A stretch of DNA of 64,000 nt from [Phialemoniopsis] sp. UDSM-2020 (GCA_018873225.1 JAEILZ010000006.1:248001-312000), one strand, 5' to 3'. Counted from the first letter of the stretch, positions 20,042 to 31,321 are shown. Notes: generated by a model not told the origin, from the letters alone. Program-made: numbers and translations.

Positions 20042-20910
20042 ATGGCAGAGTACCCGCCCCAATACCTCAACGACGCCACATCGTATGGCGAGGTGGACCA
20101 GAACATCGATCTTGATCTTCTCGTTGGTCAAGACTTCGTCTTGCCAGACCAGGGATATTTTGTGCCTCCAGCTCTCATTGGCCAAACTGCTGTTTCAGGC
20201 GACCTGCATATGGTTGCCTTTCCTGAACAGCAAGTTGGCCCTTATTTTTTTTTTTTACTAACAAGTAACCAAGTACCCTGGTGCGCGCGTCAACAGCTTC
20301 AGCCGCACTCGAGCGCCTTGGGGGGGTTGCTAGTTCCCACAGCACTCAACTCCTCAAAACTCCTGTTCCATGTCAAGAATGTGGATTCTGTGCCGCCAGC
20401 GATTCCCAGCTCGCTGCTCATGGCAAAGGGGCCGGGCACAAACCCTTTGCTTGCAACACTCCGGGCTGTGATAAGGCCTTCTCCCGTCGAGACGCTCTCA
20501 ACCGCCACGCCAATAGCCACACGTACACCCATACGTACAGCTGTGACTATTGTGCGGAGAGTCGGGTGTTCTACCGACGTGATCACCTGATCCAGCACCT
20601 TCAGCATTGGCACCGCTTCGGACAGCGCAAATTGGCTTCGCTCATAGTGCAGAAGGACCGTTCATGGGACGAGGCCATGGTTGGCACTTTGACTCAGCCT
20701 GCTCCCAACTTCATTCCAAGCATGGACTTCTCCGACCCCTTCAACCAGGCCCCTGCTCTGCCTGACCCCAACTATATTCCTTGCTTGGATTTCCCTGACC
20801 CCTTCACCCAGGCCGTTGCTATGCCTGAGCTGCCGATGGAGGATCTGATTCCAGCCACTGCTGCCAACAACACCGAGTTTCTTGACCCCAATCTCTTTCC
20901 TATTTTCTGA
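20042..20910 (+). CDS. C2H2 zinc-finger protein, 5' exon structure unresolved
   Basis: An N-terminal coding stretch (MAEYPPQYLNDATSYGEVDQ...) is open from ATG 20042. Three Cys/His units in another frame run from about 20314 to the stop at 20910: CQECGFC...H...H, CNTPGCDKAFSRRDALNRH...H and CDYCAESRVFYRRDHLIQHL...H. The C-terminus carries two copies of a motif of the form P-N-[FY]-I-P-x-[ML]-D-F-x-D-P-F and is acidic, like an activation region. Between them is a 12-T run (20245-20256) and a CTAAC branch-like site (20258-20262), so an intron is likely. However, the obvious junction (donor 20234, acceptor 20296) does not bring the two frames together. Either a non-obvious splice is used or the T-run holds an indel. 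It is related to the broken C2H2 gene at 34099-34854. Confidence 0.6.
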
Positions 20911-21337
20911 ACTCCCTTTGTGTTACCGTTTGGATTTTCCAAGGTAGACTCTGCATAGAATGTCACACACTGCCTCTTATTTTACTTCTTCATGTGCAAC
21001 GATTGACTTGTCGGTTCTGGACTTGGTACATCTAAGTTAAGATTATATGTGTCGAGGTGTTGTCGTTCCTAGATTACACCGTCTACGCTTGCCACCGTGA
21101 GATTAGCCCCTTCTCTCGATGACAGGCTTGTGTCATAAGACTTAAATCCGTTGTCTCACGAAGAACGTCGTAAACGTAACTAAGTTGCCAAGTAATCTCT
21201 AAACAAATGTATCTGGGACTAGGATCTACCTTTGCTTCATTATGATAACTCTAGCCTTGATCTCAGGTCTGAGACATATCAACGTTTACAAGTACGTATC
21301 AAAATTACCTTCTAGATCGTTGATGGATATATACTAA
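20911..21337. other. Intergenic
   Basis: AT-rich, with no supported coding frame. It separates the C2H2 gene from the isomerase pseudogene. Confidence 0.45.
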
Positions 21338-22032
21338 TCAAGAACGCGACTGCCGCGAGAAATAATAATTATCCAGATCAATGCTCCCAGACGGAATCGC
21401 TTCTCTTCCACTCGCGATCACTTCGTCCAGCAACTCCAACCGATCCTGCCCCCAGAACGGCTCCCCCTGGTAGAAGTAAAACGGTACGCCAAATATCCTC
21501 CTATCGACAGCCTCCTTAGTCAACGCCTCTTCCTCCTCAGCAAACTTGCCCTCATCCTGCGCCCGTTCCAGCAACCGCCTCCCATCCAGCCCAGACGCAT
21601 CAGCTATCCTCACAATCGTTTCGGGGGCAGCAATATCCCCTCGTCTGCCCAGACCGTCTCAATTCCTCTCCGCGCAAGTTCATGCGCCTCCTCACTGTCG
21701 TGCCCTAGCTCCTCGATCGCAATGAGGAAGGCGCGGTGCGCGAGCGACGGGTCCGCCGGGTAACACTTGGGGTGCGACAAGATGGGCACGCCGCGGACCC
21801 GGGACCAGCGGTCCATCTCGACGATCCGGTAGACCTGCCGCTGCGGGGCGCGCTACTTCGGGGGCAGACCGCCGGACACGGAGAAGACGTGCAGCAGGTC
21901 GACGGGCTTGAAGATGACCGTGGCATTGCGCTCGCGGACGAGCTGCTCGAAGCGCTGGCTGCCGATGTGCGACCTGAGGGAGATTAGGCAGAAGTAGTAT
22001 TCTATCACGGGGCGGGTGGTGGTGGATGCCAT
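21338..22032 (-). pseudogene. DsbA-fold 2-hydroxychromene-2-carboxylate isomerase / kappa-GST-like, inactivated
   Basis: From ATG 22032 the minus strand reads MASTTTRPVIEYYFCLISLR, then VIFKPVDLLHVFSVSGGLPP, as in DsbA-like proteins of PF01323 (kappa GST / HCCA isomerase; thioredoxin fold, glutathione-dependent). Two breaks interrupt it. A TAG stop at 21853-21855 falls where family members have a short basic segment, and the same frame then continues with RAPQRQVYRIVEMDRWSRVR and HPKCYPADPSLAHRAFLIAI. A frameshift in a four-base C/G run at 21637-21640 follows, after which the next frame continues APETIVRIADASGLDGRRLL to a stop at 21338. The pieces together span about 230 residues, near full family length (200-230), so decay is recent or the homopolymer is a sequencing error. 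The TAG cannot be explained by a homopolymer error. Confidence 0.8.
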
Positions 22033-22910
22033 AGTGTTGAGTGGTGGGTTTTTGGTCTTGAAGGTTGTTACCACGGGCTAGGTACAGGAGTGTGGTTGAG
22101 GAGCCAGAAGACTGGGTGGTAGCCCGAAGCGTCAAACAGCGAATAATTGACCACACCCGAAAGTGATCTGCCGGTGGATTGATCGTACTTGTGTCGTTCC
22201 TGGGTCGGTCCTGGGCCGGCGTTTCGTTCGAGCAGAGTAGCTCAACCACGTCAAGCTATGTTGTTGTGATGCGACATCCTTGTCACTCCCTAACGTTCTA
22301 TAAAGATTAGCCTATCACAGTACTGTAAACTATCACTGATATAAAGACGCAAAGCTAGTTCAATAATTTTTATGTCGTACATCGATACCTAAATCCACGC
22401 GTAGTAAAAGGCATACAGAGATATAGCACGAAACTTACATGGATATTCCGTAAGTGGCCGGAACGGTTCCTCATCATTTAATCACTAGGAACATGTCCAG
22501 CACAGGGATTGACACAAGGTTGTACTAAATGGAGAGAGGAGGCAACGTTTGGAACTAGGATTTGTTCCCGCCATGAAGAAGCAGAGAAATACGCTACAAA
22601 AGGAAAGGTGGACATCAGACGTTTCCATCTCCACCAGGTCTAGAGAGTCCGATCTCACCTCGGAAGAATGGACGAGGTAGAATGCGAGGGGAATTATGCG
22701 ATCGGACGAGTAAAATTCTTTGAGATGGAGTTATCAGCACTAATAGAATTCTTCCTGTCAGCTTAGCGTCACAACAACATTATAAAGGTCAAAGTTTTAA
22801 CTACTCGGGATCCAAAGCGTCGTCTTTTTCGTAGAAAAAAGAATGGCAATTTCATTTGGAATCAATCTCCAAGCAAGATTCAAAATTATTCCAAATTCTT
22901 ACTTGATTAA
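22033..22910. promoter_or_regulatory. Divergent upstream region
   Basis: TATAAAG at 22781-22787 lies 124 bp before the methyltransferase ATG. The rest is AT-rich with no coding frame. It was presumably a bidirectional promoter when the isomerase gene was intact. Confidence 0.5.
22781..22787 (+). promoter_or_regulatory. TATA box of the methyltransferase gene
   Basis: TATAAAG, 124 bp upstream of the start codon at 22911. Confidence 0.45.
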
Positions 22911-23807
22911 ATGATGACGACCCAAGGTAAGTCGTGGAATTCAGAACCCCAAGGACGACTGCACGGCATGCTAACCTTGAGATGTTCAGCTAAGGACATA
23001 TGGGCGAAGGCCGCGGGGTCCATGGGGGATCTCAACCTCGATGCGGCACTTGCTCTTGTCGAAGAAGTCCATAAAGTTACGCCTCTCTCATCGGCCGGCG
23101 ATATCCTCGATATCGGCAGTGGAAATGGCGCCGTGTTCAAGGAAATGTTCCTGTCGCATGGGTCAGATCTGAAGCCGACAAGCAGGTTTCTCGCTGTCGA
23201 TCTGTCGCCTGGAATGATTAAGCAATTGGACGAGTATAAAAACTCTGAGATTGCTACTGGGAATGCGATATGGGACCGAGTCGAGAGCAAAGTTCTCGAT
23301 GCGGCTAACCTCGAGGGCTGTCAGGATTCCTCTTTTGATGTGGTTTTCTGTGCTAATACTTTGTATGCTGTTCCGGATCATACAAAGATTTTAGATGAAG
23401 TTAAGCGGGTACTGGTGCCAGGTGGGATATTTGGTTACTGCGTCAATATGAAGGTACCCTGGATCAATCTTATGAACTTCTTAACTGAGGTTAAGCCTGA
23501 TAGGGTGATTCCTTCGCCGGCACCTATCTGGCAGACTGAAGAGTCATGTAAAGAGGTCCTGATAAAGGCTGGCTTCCGTGATCTTACGAGCTCGATGGCT
23601 GAGAATACGATGGCATGGGAGAGTTACGAAGGCGTTGTAGACGACCTTACAGGGTGGCTGCCTTTCATGCAGCGACTGTTGGCTGGGCTCAGCGAGGAAG
23701 AGGTCCAAAAGACGAGAACTCTTATGATTGACCATCTGAAGGAGAACTACCCTACCCTGCCGGGCAAGTTTGTGGGGACGACTTGTGTGGTCGTGGGCAA
23801 GGTGTAG
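22911..23807 (+). CDS. Class I SAM-dependent methyltransferase
   Basis: Two exons, 22911-22926 and 22990-23807; 277 residues. The 63-bp intron (GTAAGT donor, GCTAAC branch, TTCAG acceptor) is a multiple of three without a stop, so an unspliced 298-residue reading also exists. The spliced N-terminus MMTTQAKDIWAKAAG reads better. Motif I is DILDIGSGNGAVF (SAM binding). AVDLSPGMIKQL holds the acidic ribose-binding strand end, followed by SSFDVVFCANTLYAVPD and a motif III-like VLVPGGIFGY. This fits the Methyltransf_11/25 group. Substrate is unknown. It starts divergently from the isomerase pseudogene, so the two may once have been one small metabolic unit (inference). Confidence 0.85.
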   Translation: MMTTQGKSWNSEPQGRLHGMLTLRCSAKDIWAKAAGSMGDLNLDAALALVEEVHKVTPLSSAGDILDIGSGNGAVFKEMFLSHGSDLKPTSRFLAVDLSPGMIKQLDEYKNSEIATGNAIWDRVESKVLDAANLEGCQDSSFDVVFCANTLYAVPDHTKILDEVKRVLVPGGIFGYCVNMKVPWINLMNFLTEVKPDRVIPSPAPIWQTEESCKEVLIKAGFRDLTSSMAENTMAWESYEGVVDDLTGWLPFMQRLLAGLSEEEVQKTRTLMIDHLKENYPTLPGKFVGTTCVVVGKV

Positions 23808-24632
23808 TTGGTACTGAAACGCCTAACGATCTGAAAGCGGCATTGCATAGATACTTAGATCGTACATGATATGTCCACCCACGACTTTCGTCCATCTTCA
23901 AGTAACAGGATGCTCTTGACCCTTTATTCGATGCATCAATATGTGCATGAAGGTTGGGGCCAAGTTATATGTTTGATTAAAAACGGAGTGCTCATTTCTC
24001 TCGCCCAGAAGGCGTTGAGAACTTTGGTACTGGCTATACTTGACTTTGACTTATCTTTCTTTAACATTAGCACGGCAGGTGATTTGACGTAATAGCAGAC
24101 GACATACCAGACGTATAACTAAAGCATCCAACAAAGTATTTGCAATGGATTAGCAACTGACAATAGCAATACCAAAGGCTTCGTATGCGCAAATGATATA
24201 TGCTGGGAACAAAATGTTGAATAATAAGAGCCTATAATAGATCTCCTTAGTAAAAATAGCGATATCGGAGAGCTGTGTAAGGCTTGGGGAAGCGTAGGGG
24301 AGCTTAGGGGCGCCCATGAGGGACCAGATGTCTCAGGTCGTGAATCAGGGGGGAGCAACCGGAGTAAGGGTGACAATCTGGAGGACGATGTTGAGATAGT
24401 CAAGGGTGTCAAGGTCAAGTATTACGACTGGACGGCAGTCAGAGACCGTAAAGATGCGAGTCAGAATTCACTTACGAGACAGGTTCACTGATTCATAGAC
24501 ATCGTGATTAGTGATTTGTGATTCTAGGTAAATATCTATGCTTTTATTTGACGCCTGCCTATGCTAGTCCAATCGTACTTCTCCTCCGTGTGGTCCTTCT
24601 GAGCTCCGTTTTGAGATGAACCTGCCTCTTCT
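23808..24632. other. Intergenic with a possible gene relic
   Basis: AT-rich. Apart from the possible relic at 24228-24491 nothing coding is seen. Confidence 0.4.
24228..24491 (+). pseudogene. Possible relic of a coding exon
   Basis: A plus-strand frame without an ATG, open for 88 codons, ends VEIVKGVKVKYYDWTAVRDR plus a short tail. Its amino-acid make-up is coding-like (balanced acidic and basic residues, a Y-Y-D-W cluster), unlike neighbouring random frames. I do not recognise the family. It may be chance. Confidence 0.25.
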
Positions 24633-25794
24633 CTAAGCAACCGGAGTGATGACAAAGTTGTCCACAAACATGTCCTGGAATTGCAGACTCGTGGATGATC
24701 CCAAGATAAAGCCAACTTGGAGATTGGCGCTCGAGCCCGTCGCAGTAAAGGTAAAAGGCCGAGTGATGTACGACGTATCACCCGTCTCGCCGCCTCCAGT
24801 GCCGGCAACCATGGCGCCATCGACATACACGTAGAGGTATCCAGGGTGATAAGCACCGCCGTCCTGGCCATACCTGAACTGGAAGCTGCCAGTGTAGGCA
24901 GTGCCAGGGCAAGTGACGAGGTTCTGCTTGATGACGACCTTTCTGTACGGCGCCCCGGCCGGGCGCGCCAGGTGCGCGTGGAACACGTTGGTCAGGTCGC
25001 GGCCCGCGGTGTCGGGTTCGACGGCATATGAGCCCTGCACGCTGTCGCTTCCGATCGCATCGAGAGACCAGGGGGTGATGTCGGTGGAAGAGGACTCGAA
25101 ACCGCCGTTGGCGATGACTGGAGTAGCGTGGGGGTTGCAGCCCGTGACTGTGGCCTGCAGGGTGAGGACGCTGGTCGCGGTCTCGGTCGACACGTCAGTC
25201 GCCGTGACAGTTTCCAGGGCAGTGTTGGTCGTCGTCACGGTTGAGAGGATGGTCGAAATGGGGAGGGTGACTGTGATGGTCGTCGACGACGACGAGATGC
25301 CTAGGCAGGAGCAGGCGCTGGAGTAAGAGCCATCGTTTGTGCAGGCAGAGGCATAGGTAGGAACGGTGCCGGTTGAAAGGGCTCGCTTGGCTGCCGGGAT
25401 GACAGTGATAGTTTCGAGAGCAGTGCTGGTCACGATGACGGTCGCGGTGGTATGTGTCGTGTCTGTGTTCGTTTGGGTCACTGTTGCAGGCACAGTAACT
25501 GTGACCGTCCTGTATACAGCGTTAGTGAACTCTGACGAGACTCGAAGCAACGTATCGTGTATGTGTTACAACTCACGTAGAAGGTGACGCGGTTGCCGTG
25601 TAGGTAGTGTGCAGGTATGCCTCGCAATCACTGGTGGCTGTCGCTGCGAAGGCCTCGCCTTTCCGGGTTCCAGTCACCGCGCGATTGCAGTTGTTGGCGG
25701 GACAAGCGGCAGCGCGGTGGTCAAGGGCAAAGCCGGCGACGCTGATGGCATTGCCAGCCAGCAGAAACACGACTGGGCTGAACGTAGTCTTCAT
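24633..25794 (-). CDS. Secreted Thr/Ser-rich protein with a lectin/CBM-like C-terminal domain
   Basis: Two exons, 25577-25794 and 24633-25509; 364 residues. ATG 25794 gives a signal peptide (MKTTFSPVVFLLAGNAISVA) followed by HRAAACPANNCNRAVTGTRK, a Cys motif common at the start of secreted fungal proteins. Residues about 70-195 are repetitive Thr/Val/Ser (for example TVTVTVPATVTQTNTDTT), probably O-glycosylated. The C-terminal 160 residues begin NGGFESSSTDITPWSLD and end FQDMFVDNFVITPV, the beta-sandwich pattern of CBM4/9-like carbohydrate-binding modules with a conserved N-G-G-F-E. It is probably exported to the wall or medium, where it would bind glycans. No GPI signal is obvious. The CBM assignment is by pattern only. 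Confidence 0.8.
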
Positions 25795-27031
25795 TGCGAA
25801 AATTGGTAACCACAAGATGCTTTGGGAGATGTGGAGGAAGGTCTGACTATGATCACAACTCTATTTGTTCCTGTAGAGCAGCCTTCGAGGCGCCTCTTAT
25901 ATGCAACGAAACTTCCATATGGACTCGGCTAGGCGCTCGACAGCTCAGATGCCTGCCGAGTCCAGACTCACGATGTTCTTGACAAGCTGAGGAAAGGGTC
26001 TGGCCTATTAGCCGCGGGGCGCTAGCTAGCTCTCTCTCATTCTAATAAAAGCTGCAGACTAGTAGCCAGTGGACATGATCGTCAAAGGCTGGCGAGGGCT
26101 TACACAGCTGAGAGTGTGGAGCTAAGTCCTGATCGCCCAAGTCTAGATGGCGATCCCGCGTGCCAACCTTCGTTGGTCGTCAAGTCGTTTGCCTCATTCG
26201 ATCATCTAAAAGCTTAGCCCTGGGATGCTCCCTTGAGAGCGTCTAGCGCCGACCTTAACGTGGACTATGCCGGCGCTATTGATCCATAGTTTCCACTTTT
26301 GACATGCATACTCGGCCTTCGGCCTAGACTGGCCGTGCCGTCCCGGCATCAGTGCCAAATGCCGGCTGCCGCGCGAGGAAGATGCCTGTTCGGGACTCGT
26401 CCTGTCTAGGGTCCATGTGAACGTGGAATCTACCAGGCACGCCATTCACACGTTTTCTCTTTCATCCCTGGGAGTCTGGAAGGAGCGTTCTTGCCGCTTT
26501 GAAAATAGATCACATTCTTTCCAATTGATTTTAAGTTGTTATGTTTTAGCGAATATTCTTCCATGATTTGACCACTTTCCTTTCTCAGCTGAAGCTTTAG
26601 GGCGAGGCGCCGCGATCCCGTCACTCCGAGAATTTGTCACCGGATGGGGAACAGTAGCAATGCTTGGAGGGAGCCTACAAAATCCAGAGATAATTTCGGC
26701 GTGTCTAAGAAGCCAGTGGGGTCACTCAAGAAAGGTGTGCACTCTTATAGGGGGAGAAGAGCAAGTCCGTGTTGGCTGTATTCTCTGATAAATATTTGAC
26801 TATGCTGTACTTTCATAGATGTCGGGTGTGGGTGCCCAACCTCGATGCTCTCACTCTATGAGTGAACACCGCATCTGATGCTTCGTCTTTTCTTCCAAAC
26901 TTTATGTAATACTCCAACCCGGTGTGAATGCCATCACGTTACCGACAACCCTGCGCCCAATCCATGCGAGAGCTCTGCTTTAGCCCAAACCTTCGCCCAG
27001 ATAAGATCGACCAATCGCACCCCAGAATCCA
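25795..27031. other. Intergenic
   Basis: 1.2 kb without a supported gene. Only short random frames are present. It contains upstream sequence of the secreted protein gene and the 3' flank of the small cysteine-rich protein. Confidence 0.45.
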
Positions 27032-27442
27032 CTAGCACGGGTTCCTGATGATGCTGTAGCTCAGGAACTTCGGGTTGGGGTTCTTGAGCGTATCCGTCAC
27101 CGTGGCGCACTCCTCGCTCCTGACCTGGCGTGTGAAGGAGCCCGACTTATTCTTGCAGTCCAGGTCGTCGTATACGGCGATCGAGTAGCCGCAGCGGCCC
27201 ATGTTGAATTCGAACTGGATCGACTTCATGTCGTATGTGTAGTTGTCGAGGTTGGTGCACCCCGTCTTGGAGAAGCGCGCGAGGTAGCCCATCTTCTTCT
27301 CGCAGTAGTCTTCCTTGTAGTATGTGACGGACCAGGTCTCGTCGGCCCGCTCGCTCAGGGCGGACTCGCTCGTGGCTGCCGGGGCGGCTAGGACAGCCAG
27401 AGGCGCGGCCAGGAGGGCGAGGGCGTACGTAGTGAAGAGCAT
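27032..27442 (-). CDS. Small secreted cysteine-rich protein (effector-like)
   Basis: Single exon, 136 residues. Signal peptide MLFTTYALALLAAPLAVLAA, then a short Ser/Ala/Glu pro-region to about residue 33 ending in a possible dibasic-like SERAD. The mature part has six cysteines (in EDYCEKKMG, KTGCTNL, MGRCGYS, DLDCKNK, SEECATV and the terminal RNPC), an even number consistent with three disulfides. Tyr and Asp/Glu are frequent. I recognise no named family. Size, secretion and cysteine content fit candidate effectors or small antimicrobial-type proteins, but this is only a class description. Confidence 0.75.
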   Translation of the reverse strand: MLFTTYALALLAAPLAVLAAPAATSESALSERADETWSVTYYKEDYCEKKMGYLARFSKTGCTNLDNYTYDMKSIQFEFNMGRCGYSIAVYDDLDCKNKSGSFTRQVRSEECATVTDTLKNPNPKFLSYSIIRNPC

Positions 27443-28444
27443 GATGTTAAAGTAGAATGAGGAGGTTGGGTTGAGTTATGTTGGAAGTGTGATGTATGGT
27501 TGATTGTTTGGCTCAGTGCTGGATGATGATAATGATGATGATGATTGCAAGTGTTCAACTTCCGTCACTGTATCGAGTTCTTATACCTTCTTGCCAGGAG
27601 AGGCACAGCATCTGTGGAAGACGCTGCAGTACTTTTGATCGCAATTGTCTTCTGGAAATAGTTGTGACCGCATGTAGCCCCAGCAGGCTGAGTAAATGGC
27701 AATTTGCTTGCCCAGTGCAACGGCAAACGCGCCTGCATGTGGAGTCAACAATTTCCTGTTACTCCACATTCGGGTGCGAAAAGCATGCCGAAGCTCATCG
27801 TAGAGAGAGAAAGACACTGATGATCCTCGCTTTCAGGGGGTTTGCATCGAATGATAGTTGCTGCGTTATCCTGTAGTCAGCACGCAGCTGGGGTTCTGCG
27901 CTGTCATGGCAGGTTGGGTGTGTTTGGCAGTCCGAAGACTCCAACACTGCCACGCTGAAATACAGATCAGCTTCCAGGGGCGGGGCCCACACGCGACTCC
28001 TCCAGGGCTGATTGAGTTGTTCCTGGCCAATTCAGCCCTCGGGCCGATGCGTTGGGTTTAAATTAGCTATGCCCAGGCCCGCTAGCCTGCACTTTGGGGG
28101 CCCATTCGGGGGCGCATTCAAGCAGCTTCTCCTCACACTCGGTCCCGAAGCAATGGCTGAGGCTGTCATGGCGGCTCTGGTTCCGGCGGTGAGCGGCACT
28201 TGTCCCGTGAAGCGTCCTTTTGACGGACATCAACACTCCCACAAAGTGTCGATTGCAGTCGAGTCGGGCACCATGAAATCAATCAGCTGACGATATCTCT
28301 TTCGTTGTTACATACGCAGTACTAGTTACACTGGATTTTGCTACGACCAATTTTGTTACGCAATCGCAATGTATTCTTCCTCCCCACAAATCAAGACGCA
28401 GTCGCCCAAGATGTTGCCTGTCGTGTAGCCGTGTATGTGCTCCG
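27443..28444. other. Intergenic with a GAT microsatellite
   Basis: About 1 kb without a supported gene. A GAT/ATG trinucleotide run lies at 27521-27545, upstream of the small secreted protein. Confidence 0.45.
27521..27545 (+). repeat. GAT microsatellite
   Basis: About eight imperfect copies of GAT (one AAT interruption), 80 bp upstream of the small secreted protein gene. Confidence 0.7.
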
Positions 28445-30702
28445 TTACACGATCTCGATGTTCTTCTGAGCAAATCCAGCGGGAAAGGCTAGTGCTTCAT
28501 CCTTGGTATCGAAATAGCAACCCACCATTCCCATTCTGCGATATGTATCGCCGCCTTCTACCAGAGCGAGTGCCAGGCCATGGCCATACCACCGTTCCTC
28601 TGCGAACGGATGGGAACACACCCACACTACAACAGCCTCCTCGGCGATATCTTCCATAGTGTCAAAGTAGATATCCACGTTGGGCTTGTTCTTCGCGGCG
28701 TCATACAGAGATTCTCCATCGTCGCCCTGGATGGAACGGACTTCCTTCTCGTTCTTGCACCACTGGAAGCGCGTCGAGTCCATCCCGATGATGGCGTGAG
28801 CGCACGGCCCTGCCAGCGTCAGCACGCCGCCAGTGACCTGGCCTGTGTCCTCTTCGCCGAGATGTTCCATCTCTACAGAGACGACGGATGTGTGGGAGAC
28901 TACTACCGGGGGTCTGTGGGGAATAGTCTCGGTGTCCTTGCACCCGCCCAAGAGACCCAGGTCGCCGTCGAGACATGCCCACGACCATGACGGGGCCCGA
29001 TACTCCGGTGCTCTTTTGGCCGGGCCTCGAGTGGCCCACACGAGCGAGTCCATCAACGTCTCCTCCCAGAGGCCTGCGAGATAGCGGTGGGGCCCTGGCT
29101 TTAGCTTTTGAAGCTCAGCCTTCATGTTATTGGCCAGCCCGGAAAGGGCCACCAACTTGTCGGTGGGCAGCGTGAGTTGTCGACTGCAGTAGAGGGTAGT
29201 GATCATGTTCCAGTCGGTGAAAAGCTGCTTGTACGGGCTTGTCGCGGGTCTCCGGCCCGGAGCGTCTAAAAGCTCCTTCCAAAGGCAAGGATGCTCAATT
29301 GAAGGCTCGGTCTCCGACTCCTCGTTTTCTTCGTCCTCGTCGTCGCCGAAGGAAGGAACTTTGCAACAATCTACAGTCTGGGGGTGCATCTCGCTGCAAC
29401 TGACTTCGCGACACTCCCAAAACACCTGCTTGGACCCGAAATGCAGGGTCCGAGGTGCGAGAAGCCGCTCCTGGACTGACCAAGCTCTCTGGACCAGGGG
29501 CTCGTTCTCAAAAGACAAACGCCAGGACCAGCCCTTTTCAAGGCCGAATCGAAAGTCCTGCTCTTCGCCATCTTCTGTGACCTTGAAGCGGACGATGCTC
29601 GGTGCAGTCTTTTCCGGGTCCCGGTCAAAGAAGCACCCGTCCTCGTCGTCCTTGGCTCCTAGCGCGGAGATGCTGAACAGTGCATTGCGGTACACGTCTT
29701 GCATTGTGGATGACTCCCTGCGCCAGTCCTCGGAGGAGTCTTGGAAGATACATAGGCGGTCAATCCAGATATAACCCACGTCGAAATGATGAGCAATCTC
29801 TATGGCGTCGCGGAAGGTCTTCGGGAGGTTGTCGACTAGCTGTTCCTGGCTCAAGTCTTCGACAGTTGATTGCAGTAGCCGTAGCATTTGCTCGACCGGC
29901 TTCGCACCCCAGCAGTGGCTCAAAGCTACATATTGAAGCTCCGGGGGGCAGTCCGTGCCAAGGACAAGTCGAAACGTCTTTGGACTCTCCAGCTTGAGCA
30001 ACCGCGTCGGGCGATAGGAGGTCGGTGACTGCGACACCTTGCATCGGGGGTGAGACTCGAGGCATGTGCTCATCCAGTTATCCATGATGGACCAAGCCTT
30101 GGAGTCGTGGTTGGACGGTCCAAAGTCAAAGTTCATGTTGTCGTCTGGCGCATCTATGTCAAGGTTAGTCTTTGCAACGCCCACAGAGATTATGACTGTG
30201 AAGCTGCCGTACCTCCAAGTGGGACAAACTCAAACCCTCCTGTCGAGTCTCCAACATAGAGGCGCATGAGCGGCTCGTCGACAGCGCCTAGTCCACTGAG
30301 AAACACGGAAAACACTGAGAAGTAGCCGAGCTTCTCTATCTTGGGGTTGTCACCGTCGAGATGGCTGAACCGATTGCACATGGCGCAACCCTCCTTTTGC
30401 GACGCCAAGAATGAAGCTTCGGTCTTGTGATGGCCGAAAAGGCAGTCGCCGGCCGCGAGCTGCGTCAGGTCGGCCCTGCTATTTGGCCCTTATATGATGT
30501 TTCCATTAGCATGCGCTGTCCTCAGTGCGAACGATCAAGGGAAGTGTTCAGCCTTACCAGGGTCATCCCAGGGAAAGGCATTGTTGTCCCCGTCGGCATT
30601 GTCGTCCTCGTAGCCTCTGAACTGCCTCAGCCGTGTAAGCCGCTTGGTGCGACTGGGATCCCACATCCCCTCGAGTCCATCTTTACAGACTTTGCAAAGC
30701 AT
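28445..30702 (-). CDS. HET-domain protein (heterokaryon incompatibility type)
   Basis: Three exons: 30558-30702, 30213-30488, 28445-30153; phases agree; 709 residues. The N-terminus MLCKVCKDGLEGMW carries a C-x2-C pair, and exon 2 has another (EGCAMCNRF), a common preface in this family. The HET domain (PF06985) begins around residue 200: LQYVALSHCWGAKP, then LPKTFRDAIEIAHHFDVGYI, WIDRLCIFQDSSEDWRRES, MQDVYRNALFSISALGAKDD. Length is normal. HET proteins trigger cell death after fusion of genetically different hyphae when activated by a partner; partners are often STAND/NACHT proteins. I see no such partner intact here. The first join uses an ATAAG acceptor, which is less usual, so exon 1 is slightly less certain. 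Confidence 0.9.
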
Positions 30703-31100
30703 TATGATCGATTACTCAAAGATGTTTGGAGGTGAAAATTGAAAGTTCGATATCAGACAATTTGAGCCTTTCTGGCGCGTGTTTAAATAGGCAGCGAAGT
30801 AGATGTGGGGTGAACTCGTGGGTAGCACTGATGTACGATCGTACCAATGAGCATGCTTGTTCACTGTTGTGGAGGGTGAAGGGGAGCAGCAAAGTCTATG
30901 CATTGTCACCTTTTAGGAAAGCCATGTGTCCTTTGTGCATGTGCCGTACCAGGCGTACCAGGTACGGATGTCGGCAATTAATGGCAGAACAATTTGGGTC
31001 CCGACCTGCCGGTTCGCACGACCCATTCCAAAAGCCTGCAAAGCTTGTAAGTGTAATTTACATATTTGTAGCTCGTGGTTTCGTCCGATTAGACAATGTG

Positions 31101-31321
31101 GCCTAGCAAGGATCTGCGGTCACCCCGCACGAATATGACAGTTTGCATCTCACTTTCTGCGTTGTTGGGCAACCGATGTTGGCCTGATTCAAGGCGACGC
31201 GGGGCCCACCTTCGCTGGTATTGGGAGAGAAGTCGTTGCTACTGTAATCTCTGGATGCCGAGCATGGACTCTCTCTGATCGGAGTCTCCTGCCTAGCAAG
31301 GATTTGTGGTCACTCCGTACG
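31101..31321. repeat. Imperfect 31-bp direct repeat, copies at 31101-31131 and 31291-31321
   Basis: The copies match except for four sites, all C in the first copy and T in the second (e.g. GATCTGCGG vs GATTTGTGG). They begin GCCTAGCAAG and lie 190 bp apart between the HET gene and the orphan gene. Confidence 0.7.

Noticed and set aside
31101..31321. Repeat-induced point mutation (RIP) as the cause of the four C/T differences
   Set aside because: Only one of four changes is in a CpA context, and the repeat is far shorter than RIP substrates.
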